DNA from: Halomicronema sp. CCY15110 | GTDB taxonomy: Bacteria > Cyanobacteriota > Cyanobacteriia > Phormidesmidales > Phormidesmidaceae | Direction of reading: 5' to 3' | DNA length: 38,225 nucleotides | Assembly: GCF_016888165.1 (NCBI RefSeq) | Contig: NZ_JACSWC010000418.1 | Span: forward strand, 1 to 38,225 | Part shown: in pieces, positions 25,161 to 34,348 of the stretch | Layout of the letters: the number at the start of each line of letters is the position of its first letter | Numbering within the stretch: the first letter of the stretch is position 1 | Made by a program: the position numbers and the translations under genes | The notes under the pieces: model-generated | The model's input: the letters and a program-made list of their open reading frames with translations, nothing else | Told to the model about the DNA's origin: nothing | Database searches by the model: none

Positions 25161-26354
25161 CTAGGTGGGAGCTGGCTGGGTCATGGCGTCGGGGGCGCGA
25201 TCGCTCTCGCCGCCGACGAATTCGTAAATGTTGAGCGCTTGGGTTTTGCCCCGGGGGGTGACCAAATCTAACCAGCGAAATTGAAAGTCATGATCGGCAG
25301 GCAACTGCTGAATGACTGTCTCGCTGGCGATCGCGGCGCATTGATAGGTTTTAGTGAGATGTTCGAGGCGTGAGGCTGTATTCACGACATCGCCCACCAC
25401 CGTCGTATCCATCCGTTGATTTGCGCCGACGGTGCCGATGAGGCCCTGGCCCGAGTGCAGCCCAATGCCAATCCGAATCGGCTCAGGCAAACTAAATTTA
25501 TGGCGATCGCCATTGAACTGTTCCAGAGCCTGGCAGATTTGCGCCGTCGCCCGAACGGCGTCCAGGGCATGATGCTGATCGCGATCGAACACCGCCATCA
25601 CCGCATCCCCGAGATATTTATCGACAAAACCTTGATGCTTCATTACCGCCTGGTTAATGCTCTCAAAAAAGACATTTAGCCAGGCAAAGGTGGCTCGGGC
25701 GGTCTGGGTTTCGGCGATCGCCGTAAACTCGCGAATGTCACAAAACAAGATGGTCATGTCGGACTCAATGGCATTCCCCACTTGCAGCGACTCCAGCCCG
25801 CGCGGCGCGACCCGCGTGAGAAACTGCCGGGGCACAAAGGAGTAGAACTTTTCCGCCAACGCTTCGCTGATTTTCCAGGCCGCCGTCATTTGCCGCTGGT
25901 GCTGCACTTGGATCTGCGCCATTTTTTCCGTCTGGGCCGACAACTGCGTCTGATAGGCCTCATCTCGCAACTGCTTGAGCCGCAACGTACGGCTGATTTT
26001 TTTGAGCACCAAATCGAGCTCAATGGGCTTCGTCAAATAATCATCGCCCATGACGTCAATGCTTTTGAGGTAAGCATCGTCATCACTGAGCGCGGTGAGA
26101 AAAATGATCGGCAGAGTGGCGGTGTGAGGATTTTGGCGAATTTGCTCACACACCTCAAACCCATCCATCTCGGGCATCATGATGTCGAGTAGCACTAGGT
26201 GCGGCGGCGCGGCCGCGATCGCCGCTAGCGCCGCCGCCCCCGAAGTGGCCTCTTGCACCTGGTAGCCTTCCGCCTCTAAAACTTCGGCCATGAGATATAA
26301 ATTTTGCGGATCGTCATCCACCAACAAAATCGAAGCAGACGATGTCACGGTCAT
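25161..26354 (-). CDS. Response regulator with class III adenylate cyclase domain
   Basis: The 397-residue protein has a receiver domain (residues 8-125; D57 accepts phosphate, K109 conserved), a helical linker (125-175) and a class III nucleotide cyclase domain (195-375). Metal-binding aspartates D206 (FCDIREF) and D250 (YLGDAVM) are present, as are K246, T318, N325 and R329, which determine adenine recognition and the transition state. The K/T pair is the same as in the Anabaena cyclase CyaB1, so the product should be cAMP. The gene lies 97 bases downstream of a hybrid histidine kinase in the same direction, a likely partner for phosphorylation. Confidence 0.92.
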   Translation of the reverse strand: MTVTSSASILLVDDDPQNLYLMAEVLEAEGYQVQEATSGAAALAAIAAAPPHLVLLDIMMPEMDGFEVCEQIRQNPHTATLPIIFLTALSDDDAYLKSIDVMGDDYLTKPIELDLVLKKISRTLRLKQLRDEAYQTQLSAQTEKMAQIQVQHQRQMTAAWKISEALAEKFYSFVPRQFLTRVAPRGLESLQVGNAIESDMTILFCDIREFTAIAETQTARATFAWLNVFFESINQAVMKHQGFVDKYLGDAVMAVFDRDQHHALDAVRATAQICQALEQFNGDRHKFSLPEPIRIGIGLHSGQGLIGTVGANQRMDTTVVGDVVNTASRLEHLTKTYQCAAIASETVIQQLPADHDFQFRWLDLVTPRGKTQALNIYEFVGGESDRAPDAMTQPAPT

Positions 26355-26451
26355 GGGAACACATGGTCAAAGGGTTGTCGGTCGGGTAGATACAGCCCTA
26401 GGTTGCCCAGCCTGTCATTAAAGACACTGGCGTCATGGGCCTCAGCCCTCA

Positions 26452-28656
26452 TCAGGCGCTGGCCGTTGCTTGAGTCAACTGTCGCGTCTTTTGCATCAGC
26501 AAGTCGAAGTCGATGGGCTTAGTAATGTAATCGTCGGCCCCGGCGGCCAGGCAGCGATCGCGATCGCCCGGCATCGCCATCGCCGTCACCGCCATAATGG
26601 GCACTCCCTGCCACAGCGGATGCTGCCGCAGTGCCTGGATCAGCGTTAATCCGTCCACCCCAGGGAGTTGTACATCCATCAGAATGAGGCCGGGCAAAGA
26701 CTTGCCGGTCACCAGTTCCGAAGTCATGGTCGCCATCATGGCGTGACCATCGCTCACCAAATCAACCGTAAAGCCCTCCATTTCTAACACTTCAGTAATC
26801 AGGGCTTGGTTGTAGGGTTGGTCTTCGACCACCAACACTGACTGCCCGTTAAACGCTTTACCGTCGGACGTTTTGTCTGACGAAGCCGGCTGATCGACGG
26901 TGGGCTCAGCGGCGGCAGGGGCAACGTCGCGCATTTCATGCAAGGGCAACCAAATACAAAAAGTGCTGCCAACTTCAGTATCGGTCTTGAGTGAAACAGT
27001 GCCGCCGTGCATCTCGGCCAAGCGCTTGGTTAAAGCCAAGCCCAGACCCGTCCCTTCGTGACGTCGCGTGAGTGACGAATCAATTTGCTGAAACGGACGA
27101 AACAGCAGGGCCCGCTTTTCTGGGGAAATGCCAATACCCGTATCTTCCACCGCAATGCAGAGATAGGGGGTACTGACATTAACCGTGCTGTCATCGGGGC
27201 GAAAGTCCTCTAGTAATTGGCTGCCATAGGCGAGCACGACAGACAAACGTACTTTGCCTTGTTCCGGCGTGAACTTGATGGCGTTGGACAACAAGTTGAT
27301 GATGATCTGCCGCACCCGTCGCGCATCCAGATTGACCCGATCAATGCGGTAGTCCAATTCCAGTGACAGTAGGAGGCGCTTGCGATCGGCGCGCGGCTGC
27401 ACCATGCTCAAGCACTCGCGACAGAGATTCTGCACCGAGACGTTTTCCAGGTCGAGCTCAAACTTGCCCGATTCAATCTTGGACAAATCCAGAATGTCAT
27501 TGATCAGATTCAGCAAATGTTGGCCGCTCCGGCGAATGGCTTTCGTGTGACCAGCTCTGCGGGTGTCGTCCGCCGGCAACTGTTTGAGCATCAGTTCCGA
27601 AAAGCCGAGAATACTGTTGAGAGGCGTCCGCAACTCGTGGGACATCGACGCTAAAAACTCGGATTTCAGCCGTGAGGCCTGCTCTAAATCGCGGTTGATG
27701 CGTTGCAGGCGCTCCTGGGACTGGGCACGTTCGATCGCCGCTCCTAAAGTGCGACAGGCCGCCAATAGCATGTCTTGCTGGGGGGCTTCTTGCAGCTTTT
27801 GCAGGGTGCGCGACTCTAGCGTCACGACGCCGATAATACTGCCATCCGCCGATGGAATGGGAAAGATCCCCAATTGGCCAATGCCGGGATGCCGGAAGCC
27901 TGGGACTGATTTGGGATGTGCCGCATAATTGCCGACAAACATGGGTTTGCCCGTGTCCACAACGTCCCACAAGAGTCCTTCACCATGTTTCACTCCTTGT
28001 TGCAGCACAGCCTCCATTTCGGCGATCGCCGGCTTGCCGTAGGTCGCGATAAACTGCCCCGAAACTTGATTGATCAACGCCCCCGCAACGCGATCTTTAC
28101 CCTGACCACTCACCACTTTGACATCGCCAAAAGCAGCCCCCATGGCTTCCACTAAATAGTTCAGGGCAAACTTGCCAATTTCTTCAAGATTGTCGGAGGT
28201 TTGCAACTTTTCCGTCAGACCCAGCAAAAACCGCAGTCGATGCACCTCCCCCGCTAACTGGAGTTGAGACTGCCGTTCGCTCGTCAAATCGCGCAGGATA
28301 AATAGCTGCCCCTGATTTGAGGTGTTAGTGACTAGCAGTTCCAAGTACGTTTGATTGGCCTGCTGTAGTGGTAGCGCTTGGTTTTGCAGGGTGGGATCTT
28401 CGCAGTGGGCCATCACCTGATCGCGCTGCTCGGCTGACCAAAATGACTTCGCGACCAACCGCTCTAAAATTTCTGCCAGCCGGGGGCGCTGACCGAGCCA
28501 ATCCGCCGACAGGCCACACATTTCCTGAAACTTGTCGTTAAACAGGGTTAACTGTCGCTCGGCATTAAATAGGGCGATCGCATCGCCCACCCGATTTAGA
28601 ATCAGCGCCTGCTCATCGTCTTCAATTTCCCAAGTAGAACTATTAAATGTACGCAT
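26452..28656 (-). CDS. Hybrid histidine kinase (PAS-GAF-HisKA-HATPase-REC)
   Basis: I chose the ATG at 28656 (MRTFNSSTWEIE, 734 residues), because the longer frame needs TTG at 28788 and its first 44 residues are unlike the family. The order is PAS (about 20-130), GAF (150-310), dimerisation/phosphoacceptor with H340 in FLASMSHELRTPLNSILGF, ATPase with the N box NLLSNAIKFTP and G boxes DTGIGI and EGTGLGLALTKRL, then a receiver with D661 in LILMDVQLPGVDG. No membrane helix is visible, so it is a soluble sensor; a GAF could hold a bilin or small ligand, but no conserved chromophore cysteine motif stands out. It likely acts with the downstream adenylate cyclase. Confidence 0.93.
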   Translation of the reverse strand: MRTFNSSTWEIEDDEQALILNRVGDAIALFNAERQLTLFNDKFQEMCGLSADWLGQRPRLAEILERLVAKSFWSAEQRDQVMAHCEDPTLQNQALPLQQANQTYLELLVTNTSNQGQLFILRDLTSERQSQLQLAGEVHRLRFLLGLTEKLQTSDNLEEIGKFALNYLVEAMGAAFGDVKVVSGQGKDRVAGALINQVSGQFIATYGKPAIAEMEAVLQQGVKHGEGLLWDVVDTGKPMFVGNYAAHPKSVPGFRHPGIGQLGIFPIPSADGSIIGVVTLESRTLQKLQEAPQQDMLLAACRTLGAAIERAQSQERLQRINRDLEQASRLKSEFLASMSHELRTPLNSILGFSELMLKQLPADDTRRAGHTKAIRRSGQHLLNLINDILDLSKIESGKFELDLENVSVQNLCRECLSMVQPRADRKRLLLSLELDYRIDRVNLDARRVRQIIINLLSNAIKFTPEQGKVRLSVVLAYGSQLLEDFRPDDSTVNVSTPYLCIAVEDTGIGISPEKRALLFRPFQQIDSSLTRRHEGTGLGLALTKRLAEMHGGTVSLKTDTEVGSTFCIWLPLHEMRDVAPAAAEPTVDQPASSDKTSDGKAFNGQSVLVVEDQPYNQALITEVLEMEGFTVDLVSDGHAMMATMTSELVTGKSLPGLILMDVQLPGVDGLTLIQALRQHPLWQGVPIMAVTAMAMPGDRDRCLAAGADDYITKPIDFDLLMQKTRQLTQATASA

Positions 28657-28747
28657 TTTTATGATTTGTATGACGCAAGCTGGCGATGTTAAAAAGGTGA
28701 CCTGTGTGAGCGCACTGATGTTAAAAGCGGCGATCTGATAATCATTA

Positions 28748-28933
28748 CTAGATGATGCTAGACCGCTTCTCTGCTGAATGCGGTGCAAGTGTGAGCGCTA
28801 ATACGCGATTCCCTATTATTCTTGCGATCGCAGTACCGATCAGGAATAATGTGCCGCTGGCAATTCCAGCGATCAGGATTCCATTTTTAATATGACTGAC
28901 CCGGTCAGCAGCAGCATCCGTCAAGAGATACAC
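28748..28933 (-). CDS. Small single-helix membrane protein (uncertain)
   Basis: GTG at 28933 has a good ribosome site (gaggt four bases before it). It encodes 61 residues with one membrane helix (IKNGILIAGIASGTLFLIGT) and a short C-terminal tail. The same frame stays open for 44 more codons upstream without an ATG or GTG, and reads as plausible protein. This could be the tail of a decayed gene or a real small protein. I recognise no family. Confidence 0.4.
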   Translation of the reverse strand: MYLLTDAAADRVSHIKNGILIAGIASGTLFLIGTAIARIIGNRVLALTLAPHSAEKRSSII

Positions 28934-29124
28934 GCTGACCTCGTCACGATCCGCTGCCAGTCGGAAAGATGACTGATGTGGATTAGCTAGTTTCTGACCA
29001 GAGAAAATCCAGTCGCTCGTGTGCCCTGGCGAACGGCGGCTAAGTTATCATAATCACTTACGTAAAGGCGATCGCCCCCAATTCACCTGAGGCGATTTCC
29101 CCGCTTGACGTTGAGGCATGTGCA
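28934..29124. other. Divergent spacer before argD
   Basis: Spacer between the uncertain small gene and argD. The minus frame continues open from 28934 to about 29065 (see the small protein entry). A HIP1-type octamer lies near 29068. No promoter match is good enough to call. Confidence 0.35.
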
Positions 29125-30408
29125 GTGAGCTTAGCCACAAAAGTTCGGAACTCTCTTAAAGCATTGACATCACCCGCTCGGGTGAGCGATCGCGCGTTTG
29201 ATGCGGTCACCTTTGACAGTGCTGTGATGCACACCTATGGGCGCTTTCCGCTCGCGTTGGAGCGCGGTCAGGGCAGCCGCGTCTGGGATACCGATGGCCG
29301 TGAGTACCTAGACTTTGTAGCGGGCATTGCCACCTGCACGCTGGGGCACGGTCACCCCGTGATGGTGGAGGCGGTGACGCAGCAAATCCAGAAGCTGCAC
29401 CACGTTTCCAATCTTTACTACATTCCCGAACAGGGAAAACTAGCCCACTGGCTCACCCAGCATTCCTGTGCCGATAAAGCGTTTTTCTGCAATTCCGGCG
29501 CAGAAGCGAACGAAGCGGCCATTAAATTGGCGCGTAAGTATGCCCACGTCAAGAGAAATATTGAAAACCCCGTCATCCTGACCGCCAACGCGAGTTTCCA
29601 TGGCCGCACCCTGGCGACGGTGACCGCGACCGGGCAGCCGAAATATCAAAAGAACTTCAGCCCATTGGTGCCAGGGTTTCACTACGTGCCCTACAACGAC
29701 TTTGCGGCGCTGCAAGCAGCAGTGGCAGAGTTGGATAGCGATCGCCCCCAAGTGGCCGCGATTTTGCTGGAACCGCTCCAGGGAGAAGGCGGCGTGAATC
29801 CGGGCGATCGCGACTATTTTCAGCAAATTCGGCAGCTCTGTGATGACACCGGCATTTTGCTGATTTTGGATGAAGTGCAGGTCGGCGTGGGCCGCACCGG
29901 CCAGCTCTGGGGCTACGAAAATCTGGGCATTGAACCCGATATTTTTACCTCGGCTAAGGGCTTGGGCGGGGGCATTCCCATCGGCGCGATGTTGTGCAAA
30001 GCCCACTGCGATGTGTTTGAACCGGGCGACCACGCGAGTACCTTTGGGGGCAATCCCTTTGTGTGCGGGGTGGCGTTAGCGGTGTGTCAAGCGCTGATGC
30101 GCGAGCGCCTACTCGAAAATGTCCAGGCTCGCGGCGCAGAGCTCCGCGCGGGACTGCAGGCGATCGCCCAGGCGTATCCCCAGCTATTTTCCGGGGCGCG
30201 CGGGTGGGGCCTGATCAACGGTCTCGTCCTCCAGCCGGAAGCCTCGGTAAAATCCATCGACATTGTAAAAGCGGCGATGGCTCAGGGCTTATTGGTCGTG
30301 CCAGCGGGACCTGGGGTGGTGCGGTTGGTGCCGCCGCTCGTGGTGACCGCTAACGAAGTGCAACTCGCGCTCTCCCGTCTGAAGCAGGCGATCAATGACG
30401 TCAATTGA
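29125..30408 (+). CDS. argD: Acetylornithine aminotransferase
   Basis: The 427-residue class III aminotransferase starts at GTG (29125), nine bases after gagg. It exchanges the amino group of glutamate with N-acetylglutamate semialdehyde in arginine synthesis. Motifs: SNLYYIPEQGKLA, the PLP-phosphate loop FFCNSGAEANEAAIKLARK, the ring-stacking ANASFHGRTLATVTATGQ, LLILDEVQVGVGRTG and the PLP lysine in TSAKGLGGGIPIGAM. An N-terminal extension of about 30 residues precedes the domain. The gene stands alone between divergent and convergent neighbours. Confidence 0.95.
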   Translation: MSLATKVRNSLKALTSPARVSDRAFDAVTFDSAVMHTYGRFPLALERGQGSRVWDTDGREYLDFVAGIATCTLGHGHPVMVEAVTQQIQKLHHVSNLYYIPEQGKLAHWLTQHSCADKAFFCNSGAEANEAAIKLARKYAHVKRNIENPVILTANASFHGRTLATVTATGQPKYQKNFSPLVPGFHYVPYNDFAALQAAVAELDSDRPQVAAILLEPLQGEGGVNPGDRDYFQQIRQLCDDTGILLILDEVQVGVGRTGQLWGYENLGIEPDIFTSAKGLGGGIPIGAMLCKAHCDVFEPGDHASTFGGNPFVCGVALAVCQALMRERLLENVQARGAELRAGLQAIAQAYPQLFSGARGWGLINGLVLQPEASVKSIDIVKAAMAQGLLVVPAGPGVVRLVPPLVVTANEVQLALSRLKQAINDVN

Positions 30409-30488
30409 CTCTGATTGATCGAACTCGGTTGACTGACATTCGATGCGGCAGTTCACTTTCGCCCGTTTCAATGGTGCCTTTGCGCCGA

Positions 30489-30851
30489 CTAAAACAGGGT
30501 CACCGTCGGAATGGCTTGCATTAGTTCAGCGGTGGCTGTCGCGTCCCAGCCGCCCTCGGCTCGCCGCCCTTCACAGAGAATGAAGCGTAAGTCAAAGACG
30601 GTGGGCAAACCCTCCACTGCTAGCCAAATGCGGGAGGTTTCTTGTTCACAAGTGATGCGTTCTTCGTCCATTAACTCAGGGGCCAGCGATCGCACCGTGT
30701 CAGCTAGTTGTAGCGCTAACCGACAAAAATCAGTGAATTCGGCTGCGGTCAATTCGACCGCCCAGCGATCGCCCCCGACTAAGCCTTTAAAAACGCTGGC
30801 GTCTGGGTCATACCCCAAACGCCAGCCAGTCCCCTCTTTCAGATGACGCAC
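30489..30851 (-). CDS. DUF1818 family protein
   Basis: The 120-residue cyanobacterial protein opens MRHLKEGTGWRLGYDPDASV and continues FKGLVGGDRWAVELTAAEFT and LALQLADTVRSLAPELMDEE, all characteristic of DUF1818. Function is unknown and there is no signal peptide or membrane helix. Its start lies six bases after the rpoZ stop, so the two genes are translated from one mRNA; this pairing hints at a link to RNA polymerase or gene expression, but it is inference. Confidence 0.88.
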   Translation of the reverse strand: MRHLKEGTGWRLGYDPDASVFKGLVGGDRWAVELTAAEFTDFCRLALQLADTVRSLAPELMDEERITCEQETSRIWLAVEGLPTVFDLRFILCEGRRAEGGWDATATAELMQAIPTVTLF

Positions 30852-30857
30852 GACCGC

Positions 30858-31088
30858 TTATTCGCCGATAATTTCCGGCTGAGTCAGCTCGTCCGACATT
30901 TCAAAAATGGCCCGCAGCACCGGCTTCATCCGGGGGTCGTCGTAAGACTCAAACTCTTCAAAACGGCGACGTTGTGCCCGGTTCGCCACCTGCACAGTAA
31001 TGCGATATCGATTCGAAGCGGCGTTGATCAAATCTTCTTGCCGCCGCATCAACTGCTGATTATCAAAGGGAGAAGTATTTCTGAGCAT
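30858..31088 (-). CDS. rpoZ: RNA polymerase omega subunit
   Basis: From the ATG at 31088 the product has 76 residues, close to the normal size of cyanobacterial omega (the longer frame to 31226 adds an unrelated leader). It reads [40 protein letters not shown] and [20 protein letters not shown]. Omega helps fold and assemble the beta' subunit. A candidate -10 element tatact (31123-31118 on the minus strand) lies about 30 bases upstream. DUF1818 follows directly. Confidence 0.93.
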   Translation of the reverse strand: MLRNTSPFDNQQLMRRQEDLINAASNRYRITVQVANRAQRRRFEEFESYDDPRMKPVLRAIFEMSDELTQPEIIGE

Positions 31089-31397
31089 AGAGCCTGCTTT
31101 AAGCGTTTGAATACCTAAGTATATCAAAGCATTTGAAAGTAATCGTATTGCGGCATCGACCCAGCGGCCCTGACCACAGCAATGCCCAGAGGGGTACCCC
31201 GATGTGAGACGGATGGCCCAGGGCAAACGATATGTCTGGCCGGGGAACTGTAACCTCGCGCCGCTGCATGTTGACCCTGGGCAGAGAGGTGCAAGGGGCG
31301 CGATCGCAGTTATCTAGACCGACAAGTTGACCGATGTCGCCGATGGAATCAGCGATTTTACGCGACAATAGCACCAGCTTGGTCATAAGGAACCCCC
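31089..31397. other. Divergent spacer rpoZ / membrane protein
   Basis: About 310 bases. Minus frames that extend into rpoZ or run opposite the gene at 31398 are shadows. A HIP1-type site lies near 31300. A possible rpoZ -10 element is at 31118-31123. Nothing else is seen. Confidence 0.4.
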
Positions 31398-32495
31398 ATG
31401 CCTGAGGAAACCAACTCGCCAGAAAATCCGACGCCCCCTGAGGAACCGACCGAACTTGCTGAGGCGGAATGGTCCGACGATAGTGCCTATGAGGCTCTGG
31501 AAGAGCATCCTGGGACGGCGGACGCAACAGGCACTCAGGCCCACGGCGATGAGAACAATGACGCAGCGCTGGCCTCAGAAGTCTCCCGGGCAACCGCTGA
31601 CACCACCACTGCGACCACCACGGCAGCAGAAACAACGGAGGCAGAGTGGTCCGATGACAGTGCCTATGAGTCTCTAGAATCGGCCCCGACAGCCGCCGCC
31701 CCCGCCAATGATGCAGCGACAACAGAGGAGTGGGATGAAGCCACCTTTGAATGGGACGAGGAACTGTCAGAGACTCCGGCGGCACCGCCCGCACCACCCA
31801 CGACACAGGATGCCTTGAGCTGGCTAAAACCGGCTGGGCGACGATTTCGGCGGGTATGGCAACGACTGCTAACGGGGGTAAGGAACCGGGTGCCGACGGT
31901 GGCCGATTTTCCCGACGCTGTACTTAGCGCCATAATTATCGGCACGTTAGTGTTGCTACTGATTGTGTTGAATACTGTGCGTCAGCCTGCGGTTGCGAGC
32001 TCGCCGACGCACCCATCGGCTGCGCTCGAGAAGACCGCAAGTCCTACTGTGGGCTTGCCCAATTCCGGTGCCGTTGAAGATGAGCCAGGGCCAGCAGCAC
32101 CAGATGCGCCATCGATGCCCAGCGAGCCCGCCCCCGTTATTGTGGATGGCGATCGCATTGCCAAAATTCAGTCACAGTTGACGGATAGTTCAATTTTGAA
32201 TGCCCAACGGGTTGTGGACTCGGTGCAAGCTGATTTTCAGCGCAATCAACTGACCTTGATCTTGAACGGCGACTGGTATCGTCTGTCGGACTACGACCAA
32301 ACGCAATTGACCCAAGCGCTGATGCAGCAGTCTCAGGATCTCGAATTTGAGGAAATCCAATGTTTGACTCCAGCAGGTGAATTGCTGGCGCGATCGCCTG
32401 TGGTCGGCAGCAACATGGTGATCTTGCAACGAGAACGCCCGCCGGAGGTGCCCGAGCCCGAGCGTCCCCGGTTTCGCATTCTGGTCGATCGCTAA
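31398..32495 (+). CDS. Membrane-anchored protein with duplicated acidic motif
   Basis: This encodes 365 residues with aagga before the ATG. The N-terminal ~150 residues are Ala/Thr/Glu/Asp rich and low complexity, with the motif EAEWSDDSAYE occurring twice (about residues 22 and 81) and a related segment EWDEATFEWDEE. A positively charged segment (RRFRRVWQRLLTGVRNR) precedes one membrane helix (about 176-195, AIIIGTLVLLLIVLNTVR). The C-terminal ~120 residues, starting DGDRIAKIQSQLTDSS, form a compact domain ending PRFRILVDR that I have seen in hypothetical cyanobacterial proteins. The function is unknown. It would be a single-pass protein with its N-terminus in the cytoplasm. Confidence 0.8.
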   Translation: MPEETNSPENPTPPEEPTELAEAEWSDDSAYEALEEHPGTADATGTQAHGDENNDAALASEVSRATADTTTATTTAAETTEAEWSDDSAYESLESAPTAAAPANDAATTEEWDEATFEWDEELSETPAAPPAPPTTQDALSWLKPAGRRFRRVWQRLLTGVRNRVPTVADFPDAVLSAIIIGTLVLLLIVLNTVRQPAVASSPTHPSAALEKTASPTVGLPNSGAVEDEPGPAAPDAPSMPSEPAPVIVDGDRIAKIQSQLTDSSILNAQRVVDSVQADFQRNQLTLILNGDWYRLSDYDQTQLTQALMQQSQDLEFEEIQCLTPAGELLARSPVVGSNMVILQRERPPEVPEPERPRFRILVDR

Positions 32496-32535
32496 TAGCG
32501 GCGACCATTCGGGATAGTCGGATCTGTACCTGCGG

Positions 32536-32835
32536 TTATTCGGCGGATTCCTGGGCTGGGATAGGCGTCGGCTCGATCATGTTCAGGCGATTCATCCCCC
32601 ACACCAAGCCCACCGCTAGCAGCCCACCAATGGCAAACCCCGCCAGCAGCAGCCCCACAATAAAGTTGCCGAGCCAGCGCTTGTCTGACTCTAGTCGCGA
32701 TCGCCCCGCTTCCGAGAGCTGAAAATTGGGGTCTTCCTGATGCCAGACCGTGGGCTTGCCCTGAAACTCCGCCTGGATGTCGTTGGCGTCAGGCAGCGGC
32801 TCTTGGTTGGAATGATGAAAAGGAGGCTGTTGCAT
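32536..32835 (-). CDS. Small single-pass membrane protein
   Basis: This encodes 99 residues: a polar N-terminal half (MQQPPFHHSNQEPLPDANDI, then LSEAGRSRLESDKRWLGN), a membrane helix at about 57-80 (FIVGLLLAGFAIGGLLAVGL) and a short tail. No family is recognised. It converges with the gene at 31398. The start has a weak ribosome site. Confidence 0.65.
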   Translation of the reverse strand: MQQPPFHHSNQEPLPDANDIQAEFQGKPTVWHQEDPNFQLSEAGRSRLESDKRWLGNFIVGLLLAGFAIGGLLAVGLVWGMNRLNMIEPTPIPAQESAE

Positions 32836-33008
32836 AGAACCGATGGACAGAGGAATGAGTTGCGCGATCGCATCTTGCTTTCATTGTGAAAACGGATGGG
32901 CGACGAGAGCCAGGACAGTTGAGAAACTTATTGTTGCCCTACCCGATGCGTGGTCCGTTATCGGTCAGCACGCTACCGGAGACGGCCACTTCAGGCAGGT
33001 CAGGCACC

Positions 33009-34265
33009 TCATCCACTCGGCCATGCAGCCCCGACCCACAGCACCCGCACCAGCGAGCCCGCCGCGATCGCAGTCGCGCCAATGGGCACCACCGCTAAAG
33101 CTTGGGTACCGGCCAGATTGATCAAATTGCCAGAACTGTGACTGCCTGGCGCCAGGCTAAACTCCAGCCCTGACGGCGTTGTGTGTAACTGGCCCCAGAG
33201 ATAGGTTTCACGTTTGCCGCCCGCTTTGAGGTCTTGCCGCGATCGCGCCAGCAAAAACGGCGCAGCCCAATTACCGCCTCGGCCCGACAGTTTGCGAATA
33301 GCCGGAGCCACGAACCGCCAAAAACTCACCAGGGCGGAAACCGGATTGCCCGGCAGGCCGAAATAGAGTTGTGGGGCTGAGGCCCCTTTGATCGTGGCGA
33401 CGGTCAGGGGTTTGCCCGGTTTCACCGCCACTGAACGGATATGCAGGGTTGCCCCCAAGTCGCCCAAAATCTGATCGACGTAGTCATAATCGCCCACTGA
33501 TACGCCCCCCGACGAGAGCACCATGTCGGCCTCCGCGATCGCTTGGCTGATGGCCGTTTTAAGCGCCGCTGGATCATCGGGCACAATGCCCAAGCAGACT
33601 GGGATAGCGCCCATCTGTCGCACTAAAGCGGCCAGCGCATACTGATTAGAATCGACAATCTGCCCCGGTTGTAGCTCGTCTTCTGGAGCAACCAACTCGT
33701 TACCCGTGGAGAGAATAGCAATGCGCGGTTGGCGATAGACTTCCACCTGAGATCGCTGCACCGCCGCCAAAATCGCCACTTCCGTCGCCGTGACGACGCT
33801 ACCGACCGAGAGCACCCGGCCCCCCGCTCGCTGATAGCTGCCCCGCTCGCGGACAAAGGCACGGGGCCGACTCGTCGCCAAAATTTGGACGCGATCGCCC
33901 CGGCGTTCCGTTTCCTCTTGCATGATGACGGTGTCGGCTCCGGGCGGCATCATCGCCCCGGTGAATATTCGCGCCGCTTGCCCTGCGGCCACTGATTGCT
34001 GTGGCGGTTGCCCCGCCGGGATGTCTTCGATTACTGCCAATTCAATGGGCTGGGTCGCACTGGCTTGCGCAATATCGTCGTAGCGCACCGCGTAGCCATC
34101 CATCGCCGAGTTGTCCCAATGGGGAAAGTCAGTGGGGCTGACAACCGATGCCGATAAGACCCGTCCTGCGGCCTCGGGCAGCGAGACCGTCTCAACATCC
34201 CGCCGCGAGTCTAGCGGCATGACCAATTCTAAAATTTGAGCTTCGGCAGTATCAGCAGGAATCAT
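33009..34265 (-). CDS. moeA: Molybdopterin molybdenumtransferase MoeA
   Basis: The 418-residue enzyme inserts molybdenum into adenylylated molybdopterin in the last step of cofactor synthesis. Signatures are FPHWDNSAMDGYAVR near residue 50, IFTGAMMPPGADTVIMQEE, the MogA-like core ILSTGNELVAPEDELQPGQ, SSGGVSVGDYDYV and YFGLPGNPVSALVSF. The cofactor serves, for example, nitrate reductase, which fits an NtcA-containing cyanobacterium. It follows the small gene at 34349 on the same strand with an 83-base gap. Length is normal. Confidence 0.96.
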   Translation of the reverse strand: MIPADTAEAQILELVMPLDSRRDVETVSLPEAAGRVLSASVVSPTDFPHWDNSAMDGYAVRYDDIAQASATQPIELAVIEDIPAGQPPQQSVAAGQAARIFTGAMMPPGADTVIMQEETERRGDRVQILATSRPRAFVRERGSYQRAGGRVLSVGSVVTATEVAILAAVQRSQVEVYRQPRIAILSTGNELVAPEDELQPGQIVDSNQYALAALVRQMGAIPVCLGIVPDDPAALKTAISQAIAEADMVLSSGGVSVGDYDYVDQILGDLGATLHIRSVAVKPGKPLTVATIKGASAPQLYFGLPGNPVSALVSFWRFVAPAIRKLSGRGGNWAAPFLLARSRQDLKAGGKRETYLWGQLHTTPSGLEFSLAPGSHSSGNLINLAGTQALAVVPIGATAIAAGSLVRVLWVGAAWPSG

Positions 34266-34348
34266 ACAACCCTAAGGAATTGCGCCGTCGTCATCCTAAC
34301 AAGGGGTGGCAACGGCGTCTGAGTCGATGGGGACACATCGCCAAATGG

